A stretch of DNA of 64,000 bases from positions 244,038,540-244,102,539 of the forward strand of contig CM054060.1 of assembly GCA_028641055.1 (NCBI GenBank). Reading direction: 5' to 3'. The notes beneath the pieces were generated by a model, which saw only the letters and a program-made list of their open reading frames with translations, had not been told where the DNA came from and ran no database searches. The translations under genes and the position numbers were made by a program. Below are positions 33,827 through 45,391 of the stretch, in pieces. The DNA is from Alopecurus myosuroides (lineage: Eukaryota > Streptophyta > Magnoliopsida > Poales > Poaceae). Position 1 is the stretch's first letter, and each line of letters opens with the position of its first letter.

Positions 33827-35347
33827 TGATGCATGTAAAATGCATACATGAACTTTGCATTGTATTACTTATATTTCAATCATATTTGCATCATATAAGG
33901 GTTATATCATTTTTTTATATTGATTTTGAGAATATTTCATAGTTTCCCTATTTTTCTGGAATTAACCCTGCACTGGCAGAAAACCCTATTTTTTATAATT
34001 TGATGTTTCAGGGACCCAAAAAACATCCAAATGATCTTATATTTTGTGGGCACCATTTTTTTGGAAGGAACAAAGCGTATGAGCCAAGGAAGCGCACGTA
34101 AGGAAGTCCATGGAGGATTTTGGGAAGGTCCCACGCGGCCAGATTCCCTGGCCGCGTGAGAGCACCTCTCTCCCCCTCGTTGCTCCAATGCCGTCCGTTT
34201 TCATCTCCGTTCTTTCATATTGACCTAAAAACGACTATAAAAATAGTCCCCTGGTGGCTTTCGGATGGGAGCGCCGCAGAAACACAAAACCAGGAAACAA
34301 AAGAATTGAAGCTGTAGATTGGAGGGGGAAAACTCCGGAGGGGCGCTGCCGGGCTGGTCTCCATCTTCTCCAACCTCTCCACCATCGTCACCATGATGAA
34401 GGGGGAGTAGTCCACCCCATGGAATTTAGGTTTGTGGTGGTAACTTGATCTAATATCTCTATGTATGATCATTGTTGAAGTCCATATGATGTGCCTTGCA
34501 TGAGTACGAATCTATCTATGTAATTCCTATGGTGGATATTGTGGTATGAGATGATATTTGTTATGCATTTAATGTTGTGTTGGATATTTTATGACATGTC
34601 ATACTTTGGAGATATTCTATGATGCATGTGATGGTTTGATTTATGCATAATGCCTTGTTTATCCATGTCATGAGGTGATTGACACGACCAAGTATAGATA
34701 AATGAGAGAGATGTGGTCATGCACACGAAATATGAATCATTGCACTAGTGTTTAGAATATTGTCCATTAAGAAGTATGATGTATGTCGGTACAAGATGGC
34801 CGATGTGACATAGGCATCGGTATTGCGTGACACAGTACCGTCCAACATCCTTTATCTGGGGGTAAAAAGGAATAAGTATAATGTAGGAGTGACAGCAAAC
34901 CACGCTAGCCTTACGAGGGTGACCTAGCAACACAAATAATTATTTCTTTCAACTATGTGTTTTAGGATATGTAGCCGTCATAGAAGTTTACCATTAGAGC
35001 ATGACAATTGTGTGCACTTTTTATCTATAACATGATAATCACCATAGATGGGAGAGAGGATTGAGTGAACCCATGAACCCACGTCCATTGTTCCTATAAG
35101 AGAAAAAAATCGTGTCCTCTTGCATTGAAGAGGACCGGGACACTTGTACATTCTTGTTTTGTTATATTAAACTTCCATCCATTAAATCAACCATCTTGTT
35201 CTTAAAAAAATTAATGCATAATCAACTAAAACTTGTGACACTTTAGTTGTAGGGAATAGATAACTTTTCCTTCTTGCTCATGCGGATCGATACCCTACTT
35301 CCACATTGAGAGGTACTACAGTGATCCCCTGCTCTTGGGGGTTATCA
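33827..35347 (+). mobile_element. Solo LTR (1.52 kb), left copy
   Basis: It starts TGATGCATGTAAAATGC and ends TTGGGGGTTATCA, with the inverted TGAT/ATCA termini typical of LTRs. The 5 bp on each side are ACGAC and ACGAG, an imperfect target duplication. No primer binding site follows and no internal region is present, which fits LTR-LTR recombination. The same solo LTR is in the right copy, so it predates the duplication. The family is not identified; an Athila-like gypsy is possible. Confidence 0.7.
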
Positions 35348-35801
35348 ACGAGCCGTACAATGAGATAAATCTTTGTCTCGGCCTCCTCTGGCCTATGGAG
35401 GACACCGGCCGGTCCAGCTGCGTCGCACCCGCGGCAAATGTAGCCGCTAGTCCGCTGATTCACTCCGGCAAGGGATGGATCTGCGCCCCGACGCACCCAG
35501 CTGCTAGCCCGAGGTCCACGTCGTCGACTGCACCCCCGCGGAGGTGGGATCTCATCCCACCGGTACAGGCAATCCCACCTTTAAAATAGGGTAGAGACCT
35601 CTGTGTTAATGTGTTTGTCCATGGATCAATAGGTAGCACCACGGTTTAAGATGAATACCATGTAAATGCATCCAATTTATTAAAACCAAAGATCCATACT
35701 AAAAAAGTAATAAAGAACAAAATTTAACACAACGAAAAACAAGTATGGAAATGATCCTCCATCATCTGCATGCACCACAGTTAAGTATGTTGGTTGTTGT
35801 A

Positions 35802-37003
35802 AATTTGCAAACGGTGTCCAATCCCTTCACTCTCGGGTGATGACCAGTCGATCGCTGGAGCATCATCGCGCCGCCGGTCTTGGTCATCTCACGGGGGCCA
35901 GTGGAGCCGCTAGGTTTTGGAACCTTTTGGCGGCGAAGGAAAAAGTATCGAGCCCAGGTATGATTGTGGGATAGACCCCAAGGAAAGCTTCACACAGGGA
36001 GGCGTGTGTGGAAAGCATGACTATGGCGTTGGGAGGTAGATGATGGGGTTGAAGGCCAAAGTGGCGGAGGAATTCGGCAAAGAAATCTGACATTGGAAGG
36101 CCAAATCCTCGTTTGAAGTGGGACAAGAAGACGACGTACTCACCTTCTTGTGGTTCCGGCTCGATCTCGTCGCCGAGATGGCGGCAGACGATGCCGGGAG
36201 GGATGCGGCGCGTATTGACGAGCCAGGTGCAGTCCCTCCGCCGTCACGCCCGAGCCTTCCCATCCGGCTCGGGCGGGAGTGTTGGGATTCCTGGGCGCCA
36301 TGGATGCGGAGATGCTTGGATAAGATGGAGATCTTAACGGAGTTGCGTAGTTGCGACTATCTCTCTTTCTCTCTCACGGCGGCGCAACGAGTACTCGCGG
36401 TGGCGGAGTGCTCGACGGAGGCGAGGGAAACGAGGAGCGGGAGATTGGAAAGAACGGGAAAGAGGGAAAGTGGGCGGCGCGTGGGTATTTATTCCTCCTC
36501 TGCGGATTGCCTTTACTGGCGGATTGAACGTGGCATTGATCGTGGGCAATGATCATGCGGCGTGGGTTAATCGGCCGTTAGAAACGTACACAGCGCAAAA
36601 CACGCGCGTAACGGGCGCAGTTAATCCCACGTCCGGATCGTGGGCTCTCGAGTGCGGTTGAGGTGACCTAACGGGCCGTGGGCCCTACTCGCAGAGGCTG
36701 GCGCGTGGCCTGCGTTTGAATCGAGGCGTCGCGATCTCTGCGCGTGCCACGTGCCCCTTAATCACACGAGCAGTTGGATTTGGTCTGATCCCGCAGGATT
36801 GTGGGCAGGAATTTCGTTATGTCTTTTTACTCGGCATCACAGAAGAAAGGGGGTTCCACTCAGAGAATAAGAGATTCAAGCAAGATATGAAGGGCCATGT
36901 GGAGGTGTTACTCGGCCTCTTTCAGTCATGAAGACAAGTTTTGTTTTAAGCTGGCAGGGCCCAGCGAACAAGTTCATTGGACTCTACCAGCTTCGGGGAC
37001 TAA
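35802..37003. mobile_element. Truncated 3' part of a Tat-lineage internal region (left unit of a tandem)
   Basis: It matches 47728-48924 of the complete internal region, including the start of the antisense gene (about 35810-36303), its leader and TATA-like box, and the polypurine tract before the LTR. Small differences, such as a missing G in CAGGTATGATTGTGGG near 35959, break the antisense frame here. It is joined on the left to the end of the duplicated 2.2-kb segment with almost no shared bases at the junction. Confidence 0.85.
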
Positions 37004-37864
37004 TGTCGGGGGGTTACCCCCGAGTAGGGGTAAGGCAAGTGCTAAAGTGAAGGTCAAGGTGTTGTTGACCGGGTAGAAGGCTACCTGGGTACTGCTACTC
37101 GGTAGGTTTCTATCCGGCCGTACTCACCGAAGGCCAAGAGAAGATATCAAGGAAGTGATGTTCGTGTGAGTAGAGAAGTTGGTCTGAGTAGACGGATGGC
37201 AATCCTACTCGGGCCAGAAGCCAATGGAGCCGTTCTGACAGGAGATCCCGCGTATCCTGCGTCCGTACCCGCGTGAGGTTCAACTTACTAGGTTTGTGAT
37301 CATCAGTGACGCAGGGTTAGGCAGCCGTCCAGTCTTGTCAAGTACAGAGGGGACAAGACGGGATGGAGGTCTACGCTGTGAGGCTGACAGATCGGACAAG
37401 GGCTGTCAGCCGTACGACGCGGCACTTCTCCGCGCGAGATCTCGGAGGCGTGCGAACGTCACAGTGGTCAAGTCACATCACCGTACCTTTTAATCTTTGT
37501 TTATTCGCCTGGGCACCAGTATATAAGGTGCCCTGCCTCCTCCTGCGCGAGGGACGTTGCTTCACTTCGCATTTATTTGCTAGAGACAACACCAGAGCGA
37601 GAGAGAGCAGCAGAGTGGCCACTCGGCTAGGAGACATATATTGTACTGTGGCTATCGGATTACACACATATAGAGAGAAAGGCAGGAGTAGGGGTGTTAC
37701 CTCCACACGAGGGCCCTGAACCTGGGTAGATCTTGTTGTTTGAAGTGCTAGAGACACCCTACGCGCGGCTACTCGCCGTGTGATCCCTCCCCGGATACCA
37801 CCAGCGTCCATCGGCCCCAACACTTTAGCCATCCTATGGCATCTGCTGTGATACCACCACGACA
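37004..37864 (+). repeat. Tat element left LTR
   Basis: 861 bp, with TATA box TATATAAG at 37520-37527 and a U5 end ...CCACCACGACA. It is bordered on the left by internal sequence and a polypurine tract, not by host DNA. Confidence 0.9.
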
Positions 37865-37924
37865 GTTGGCGCCCACCGTGGGGCTACCATTCGGACGGGA
37901 CCGGTTTCAGCTTCAGGGGAGCGC

Positions 37925-40900
37925 GTGGTCTGTGACCTTGTCCACAGATTCGGCTCCTTCGACTTCGTCACCGACAACACCGGAGATTTCGGCGGCAAGC
38001 AAATGCCCGCAGGTGGCTCGGTGCTCTCCTTCGGCACGCACCTGGTCTACGTCGCCACCACCGTCATCCGCGAGTTCCCAGAGGTGGTACTCGTCGCGGA
38101 GGATCCTCCTGCTGTACTCGCTGCCCGCGAGAAGCCAACTGGCTGCTCTGCGGACAGCGTGGAGGTGATGATGACAGGCTCGGCTATCGATGCTGGGAAG
38201 GGCGCGGCCGCTGCCGCTGGCGTCATCGAGGAACCTGTGGGTGCTAGGGTCCACAAGCCCTACGAGAAGGACCAGAACTTGCCTCCTTCCACGTCCACAG
38301 CGATCCCAGTTGCTCGCGGAGGCGCAACCGTGCAGCTGGGTATGCCGCAACCCAGCGAGGCGGAACTCGCCGCCATGAGGGCGCAAAGCGAGCAGCAGCG
38401 TCAAGCACTACTCACAGAGACCCAGGAGCTGGAGAAGGTTAGGCTTGATCTCAACCTTGCGCAAAATGAGTACAATGCAGCGCATGGCTTTACTCCTGTT
38501 TCTAGGCTGCCTAGCAAGATAGGCGTTACTCGTCGCAACTTAGGCGCTGAGCTAGCTAGAGATGGTAGGGCTGCTAGCCAATCTGCTAGATTGGACACTG
38601 TTGGTAGGCCTAGATACAACACACCCACCAAAACTCTTAGGGCTGCAGAGGCAGTGGCTGCTGAGTTGCCGCATCTCACTGGCGACGCGCGCGCTAGGCA
38701 GCAGGAGACACTCAACGAGCTAGTGCTAGAGGCTGGCAGACAAAACGAGGAGTTCCGGAAAGCCAATCCGGGTGCTGGCGCATCCCATGTTGTTCACTCG
38801 CATGGGATGAAATCTCATGACCAGGCGTCATCGCCGCTTCCCGATGGGGATAGAGACCAGAGTGTGAACTCTAGGAAAAACAACCAGATGCAGGTGTACG
38901 ACCCGGCTATCGCCGCAAAACAGCACGCTATGCCGCGGCAGCCCGGTCAGAAACACAACTCTGCAGGAGCAGGCTATCAAGCCGCTAAAGCTCACAGTAG
39001 GGAGCAAGGAGGAAACCATGCAGGGCCTTCTCGGCGTCACGCTGCCCAGCCCACTCGGCAGAGGACTCAGCAGCCAGCGGCAGCACAGCCGCGTGCGGCT
39101 GCGCCAGCAGTCAACCCGGTGGTGCAGCCCGCGGTTGTGCAGGAGAACCTCTACGATGATGGCTACTCAGCAATGGGTCTAGCCGGCTATGCTGATCCAA
39201 GAGATGTCACTGATCGCGTGCGTGACCGCATGTTGGAGCCCAATGATGCAAGGTATAAGCTGGACCGGATCAATCGATCTGCTCAGCTCGAGAACAAGGG
39301 GCCACCTGGCCCAGATTGCTTTGGTCGCCGCATCATGGAGGAGCCCTCCGTGAACCACTTCCAGCTGGCTAGGGGGACCAAGTGCTACAATGGAAACACC
39401 AAGCCGGAAGACTGGCTGAGCGACTATGTTACCGCTGTGCACATTGCAGGCGGCAACCGGAGATGGACCGTGCGGTATGTTCCGCAAATGCTAGAGGGCC
39501 CGGCTCGGACTTGGCTCAACAATCTGCCCAAGGACAGTATCAACTGCTGGCTAGACTTCTCGGAAGCCTTCATCAGCAACTTCAGCAGCACCTACAAGAG
39601 GCCGAATAGGCCGCAACAACTGTCTGCTTGCAAGCAGCGAGAAGAGGAAACTGATCAAGAGTACCTTACTCGGTGGAGCACTTTGAGGAACACCTGTGAA
39701 GGTGTGAATGAGGCTCAGGCCATTACTTGGTTCGCTCAGGGCTGCAGGCATGGCAGCATGTTGTGGCAGAAGCTGCAGAGAGAGATGCTGAGTACTCTCG
39801 CCGAGACAATCAAGATTGCAGATATGTATGCACTCGGTGATCCTCCTCAGCCTCTGCTCGATTCTCCTGAGCCGAGAAGGAAGTTCCAGGACGGCAACAG
39901 GCGCAATGACTTCCGCAACAAGCGCAGAGGCGACCGACTTGATACTCGGTATGATCGAGAGGAGGTGAATGCTGTGACCACGGCTGCTGGGAGCCCAATA
40001 CGGGCAAAACCAGAATCAGGGCCAAGGCATCAAGAAGCCTTACACTGCTCCCCAGCAGGGTAGCGGCAACTCGGATTCAGCCCCAAGTTTTGTCTTTGGA
40101 AACATGAAGGATGAGCCATGCAGCTTCCATACTCGGCATCCGAGTAGGCCAGCCAACCATACTACCCGGCAGTGCAGCTGGTGGGACCGCATCAAGAATG
40201 AAGACCTGCCCCCTCCTGCTCCCCTGCCGACTGCGAATGCCAATGTGCAGCCTATTCGGGCAGCTGCTCCTAGGCCTGCAGTGTTTCCGAGAAGGGAGAA
40301 TGTGAATCAAGTGGCGGAGCCAACCGCAACTACAACAACAACAACAACAACAACAACAACCGCAACCGCAACTTCTACACCTGCAACAACAGAAACAACA
40401 ACAACAACCAAGGCAACAACAACAAAGGCAACAATGGTGGCGGAGACCGCAACCAGTACCAGGAGCACCATGAGAGCTACATGATCTTCACCACCGAGCC
40501 AGACGACAAGCAGTCGCAGCGCAGGCGCGCGATGGAGGTAAACGCCATGATCCCAGATGTGCCTCACTATCTGCACTGGTGTGACCAGGAGGTGACTTGG
40601 TCCAAGGCGGATCACCCCAAGGTGATGCCTAATCCGGGTAGCTATGCTCTGGTGGTGGATCCCACTTTCCTAGGACCTCAGAAGAATGTCAAGTTCAGCA
40701 AAGTGCTGATAGACAACGGCAGCAACATTAACATCATGTACCCGGATACACTGGAGAAGCTCGGCCTTGCCGAGAACATGCTGCTACCCAGCAAGACCAC
40801 GTTCCACGGAATTGTGCCAGGAGTATCTTGTGCTCCAATCGGCCGCATCTGGATGGATGTCCTATTCGGCACCAGGGAGAATTGCCGCACCGAGTGCATC

Positions 40901-43900
40901 CAGTTCGAGGTGGTTGATCTTCAGAGCCCTTACCATGCTCTTCTCGGTAGGTCTGCCCTCACCAAGTTTATGGCTTCAACCCATGCTGCTTACCTGAAGA
41001 TGAAGATACCTGGTCCCAATGGAGTCATCACCATCTCGGGTGATTACAAGAGGTCTTTGGAGTGTGCCTCTGCTAGTTCTCAGCTGGCGGAATCCATGGT
41101 CATTGCGGCCGAGAAGAAGAAGATGTACGAGGTGGTGGCTATGGCGCAAGCAGGGCAAGGTGGTGCGCCTGGCATGCCGAGTTCCCAGTACGGGACTGCG
41201 TTCCAGGCGTCCCAGGAAACAAAGAAGGTCCAGGTTGATCCTGAGTTCCCAGACCGTGTTGCCATCATTGGCGCCGGGTTGGGAGAGAAATAGGAAATCG
41301 AGCTCATCCACTTCCTCCGTGAGAATCGGGACGTCTTCGCCTGGTCCACTGAGGATCTGCCGGGTGTCCCGAGGGAGTTGGTTGAGCACTCTCTACATGT
41401 GCGGCATGATGCCAAGCCGGTTAAGCAGGCTATGCGTCGCTTTGGTGATGAGAGGAGGAAAGCTATCGGTGATCAGATCACCAAGTTGCTGATAAGCAAC
41501 TTTATCATGGAGGTATTGCATCCGGATTGGCTAGCCAACCCGATGATGGTTGAGAAGAAAAAGGAGGACCCCAAGGCTGACACCGCATGGCGTATGTGCG
41601 TGGACTACACCGACCTGAAAAAGGCCTGCCCCAAAGATCCATTTCCGCTACCCCGCATACATCAGGTGATCGATTCCACTGCTGTTTGTGAGCTTTTGTC
41701 TTTCGTAGATGCCTACTCTGGTTTTCATCAGATAGCTCTCAACCTGGGTGATCAAATAAAGACTGCCTTTATTACCCCGTACGGGGCTTATTGCTATCGT
41801 GTCATGTGCTTTGGGTTGCGGAATGCTGGGGCTAGCTATCAGAGATGCATGCAGAAATGCTTGCATGATCAGATTGGCAAGAATGTGCAGGTGTACGTAG
41901 ATGACATCGTCATCAAAACTAATAAAACACATACTCTGCTTAGTGACATTGAGGAAACTTTTGCCAACTTGCGCAAGTATAATATGAATTGAACCCAACT
42001 AAGTGCACCTTTGGCGTCCCGGCTGGCAAGCTACTCGGCTTCTTGGTACCCAGTCGGGGCATTGAGGCCAATCCTTCAAAGATAAAAGCTATAGAGAGCA
42101 TGTGTTTGCCGAGATCCCTGAAGGATGTGCAGAAGTTTACTGGATGCCTGGCTTCTCTGAGCCGCTTCCTGGGCAGAATGGGCGAGAAGGCCTTGCCTCT
42201 TTACCAACTCATGAAGAAGAGTGACAAGTTTGTCTGGACACCACAAGCTGATGTAGCATTCAAGGAGTTGAAGGCCATGCTGGGTAGCGCTCCCATCCTG
42301 GCTAGTCCGCTACCCAAAGAGTCAATGTTGCTATACATTATGGCAACGAACCGAGTAGTCAGTGTGGTGATTGTGGTGGAAAGAGAAGAGTAAGGCAAGA
42401 CTGTCCAATGGCCAGTGTACTATATGAGTGAAGTGCTATCCAACTCCAAGCAAAACTACCCGCATTACCAGAAGATGACTTACGGCGTGTACCTGGGCGT
42501 CAAGAAGCTGAAACACTATTTCCAAGAGCATCCCAACACGGTGGTGAGTTCTGCTCCCATCTCGGACATCATGGGCAACAAGGAAGCAAGTGGCAGAGTA
42601 GCCAAGTGGGCGATTGAGCTAGCCGCGTATGCTCCCCTGTACGCGAGGAGAGAAGCCATCAAGTCACAAATTTTAGCAGATTTTCTGGTGGATTGGGCTG
42701 AGGTGCAGTATGAGCCTCCTTCGCTAGAAACCAACTACTGGAGGATGCATTTTGATGGCTCCAAAGTGAAGGAAGGCCTTGGTCCTGGCGTAGTGCTTAC
42801 GTCACCCAAGAGAGATCAACTCAAATACGTGCTGCAGATTCATTCCAAGGCATCTAACAATGTGGCAGAGTATGAGGCCGTGGTACACGGCTTGAAGGTA
42901 GCCAAGGAGATTGGCGTGCACCGCATCATCTGTTATGGCGACTCGGATTTGGTGGTGCAGAAGGTATCCGGCACCTGGGATGCTCTGGATGCCAACATGA
43001 CATCATATCGGTTTCTGGTGCAAACCATAAATGGCTTCTTTGAAGGATGTGAGTTCCAACATATACACCGAGCAGAGAATGACGCAACTGATGAATTGTC
43101 CAAGTTGGGGTCTTCTCGGCAGTTTATCCCGGCTGGGATTGACTTGGAGCATTTGAGAAAGCCATCCATCAAGCCATCCCCCAACTCGGAGTCTATCTTC
43201 GTTCCTTCACTACCAGGAGAAGAAGCTGTTCCCATGGAGATTGACTGGGAGGCTGCAAAAGAGAACACGGGGACTGCCGTCTCTTACCCGGGGACTGGCA
43301 CCTGCAACCCGGGGACTGTCCCTTCCTACTCGGGGACTGCCCCTCCCAACTCGGGGACTGTCACATTCATCAAGGGGGTCATTTCCGAGTACTCGGGGAC
43401 TCGGGACCTTGCCCTCAAGTCAGAAGAGGTATTGGTGGCTGATCCAATGGAAGTGGACGAACCAGTGTTTCCCACGCGGGAGACACTGAGTTGGGCTCTT
43501 CCCATATTATCCTTTCTAGCGGATGGCAACTTGCCGAGTGACGATGTCACAGCCAGACAGATACAGAGAAGATCCAAGGGCTATACTATTTTCAACAAAG
43601 TGTTGCATAGAAGAAGTCCTACTGGCGCGCTGCGTTGAGCCAGAGGAAGGAGAAGAAATTCTGGTGGAGATACACCAAGGAGTATGCGGACATCACGCCT
43701 CTTCTCGGGCTCTAGTCAACAAGGCTTTTCGGCATGGCTTCTTTTGGCTCACTGCCTTGAAGCAAGCCGAAGACATAGTGAGAAAGTGCAACGGCTACCA
43801 GAGATTTGCAAGTAAGGTTCACATGCCAGCTTCCGAGTTGAAGACCATTCCCATTACTTGGCCATTTGCAGTTTGGTGTTTGGATATGGTTGGCCCTTTC

Positions 43901-44749
43901 AAGCCGGCTAGAGGCAACGTGACTCACATCCTGGTCATGGTTGACAAGTTCACCAAATGGATTGAGGTCAAGCCTATTCGGAAGTGCGACGGAGCCACAG
44001 CTGTGAGTTTTCTGAAGGATGTGATCCTGAGATATGGCTACCCGCACAGCGTCATTACTGATAATAGCACCAACTTTGCTGAGGGTGCTTTTGCAAGGTT
44101 CTGCAGAGAGAAGCGGATTCGGCTAGATGTTGCATCTGTTGCGCATCCGTCCTCCAATGGGCAAGTTGAAAGAGCAAATGGCATGGTGCTATCCGGCATA
44201 AAGCTAAGGCTGATTGAGCCATTGCTGAAAACACCTGGGTGTTGGCTAGACGAGTTGCCGGCGGTGTTGTGGAGTCTAAGGACTACCCCTAACCGATCAA
44301 CCGGATACACACCATTCTTCCTGGTATATGGAGCTGAGGCCGTGTTGCCCACTGACCTAGAGCATGACTCGTCCTGAGTAACCCTCTACACTGAGGCAGA
44401 GGCTAGAGAAGCTCGAGAAAATGACGTTGACCTGCTAGAAGAAGCAAAAGAGTTAACTCTGTCACGTCCAGCTGTTTATCAGCAAAACTTGAGGCGTTAT
44501 CACAGCCGGAAAGTGAACCCAAGTGTTTTCCGAGAAGGAGACATGGTCCTTAGGCTCGTGCAGCGCACGGCCGGGATGCACAAGCTATCTCCTCCGTGGG
44601 AAGGGCCTTTCATTGTGAGCAAGGCTCTGCACAATGATGCCTACTATCTAGTTGACGCACAGGCACCCCAGAAGAACAGACCGGATAGAGCTGGAGAGGA
44701 ATCTAAGCGCCCTTGGAATGTAGCTCTACTCCGACGTTTTCACTCATGA
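37925..44749 (+). pseudogene. Tat-lineage gag-pol, decayed
   Basis: Gag frame from about 37925 to 39990: an N-terminal extension, then the retrotransposon gag core near 39340-39860 (HFQLARGTKCYNGN, PEDWLSDY, ARTWLNNLP). An Asn-coding AAC run lies near 40322-40440. Protease motif DNGS is at 40712-40723. Reverse transcriptase YVDD is at 41894-41905, with RMCVDYTDLKKACPKDPFPL upstream. RNase H of the DGS...NVAEYEA type lies near 42740-43060. Integrase catalytic D, D, E lie at 43883, 44060 and 44168 (D-x58-D-x35-E), followed by a C-terminal segment to 44749. In-frame stops are at 41291 (probably CAG to TAG), 41990, 42391 and 44375 (probably CGA to TGA). Frame changes lie near 39990, 40318, 41985 and 43600. 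No functional polyprotein is possible. The aspartic site DNG instead of the more usual D-S/T-G may be lineage-typical. Confidence 0.9.
40322..40440 (+). repeat. AAC-rich low-complexity tract in gag-pol
   Basis: Imperfect AAC repeats encode Asn-rich linker sequence in the gag frame. Slippage here may explain the frame change just before it. Confidence 0.85.
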
Positions 44750-45391
44750 GCAAACAGTGTATGTATTTTCTTATCCGAGTTAACATTCTAGTCGGTAATC
44801 TGAATTCGAACTCGGGGACTGCCCTCGTCCAAATTGCCCCTTGTGTTTCTATTATGTTTCTTACTTTGTCTATTTGGTTGAACCACTTAGAATTTCAAAA
44901 GCATATATAGTAGTGTGTTTAAACCCACGGGCCAACTCTGCGACTCTGCTGCTGTCCGCAACCCGGCTTCATGGCAAGCCAGAGAACAAGCCAAAGGTCA
45001 ATGAACACATGAAAAACTGCTAAGGAAAGGAAACGTGTGGCAACCGAATAGAGTGTTCTTTACTGCGTTCTTTCTTTTCGGCTAAGTGGTGGGCAGCGTT
45101 ACTATGATTTTTCTAAGTGGATAAGTATTTGAAACTCAAACTTTGAAATCTTGTGACTCGACCACCAAAAAAGCAACAAGTTGAAGGTAAGAGCTAAGAC
45201 AAAAAGAAAGAGTGGATAAAAAATGCAACTCGGGGACTTGCATAGAAACGCAACCCGGCATTAAACCAGAGTTGCTAAAAACTCCAACTGGAATAAAACT
45301 GAGTAGCAACCGAAACAATAATTGTACGGTTACATCTGCACCCGGCATACCGGGGATCTGATAAAAGTTCAAGATAAAAGTGCTGCAGGAA
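44750..45391. other. Tat element, spacer between pol end and antisense gene end
   Basis: No coding region recognised on either strand. Both convergent genes end here, so their transcripts could overlap. Confidence 0.6.

Larger units (their letters stand above)
33597..35801 (+). repeat. 2.2-kb duplicated segment, left copy (empty site)
   Basis: It is nearly identical, with scattered single-base differences, to 49797-51991. Similarity starts at AGTCACCTCGCCGGCTCC and stops at GTTGGTTGTTGTA in both copies. In this copy the left flank (GTCGACG) runs straight into AGTCA, so it has no Tat insertion. It contains a gene-like fragment and a solo LTR. At its right end it is joined directly to the 3' part of a Tat internal region. 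Confidence 0.92.

Noticed and set aside
37836..38168. A 110-codon frame starting MASAVIPPRQL over the Tat primer binding site
   Set aside because: It is in a different frame from gag and lies across the LTR border and primer site; the gag frame is supported by the second Tat copy.
40104..40484. Thr-rich protein from the AAC tract
   Set aside because: It is the out-of-frame reading of the Asn-coding tract in gag-pol.
43241..43489. Plus-strand repeat frame with TRGLP units in the Tat pol
   Set aside because: It is a shadow of the GGGACTG-type repeats within the pol frame between RNase H and integrase.
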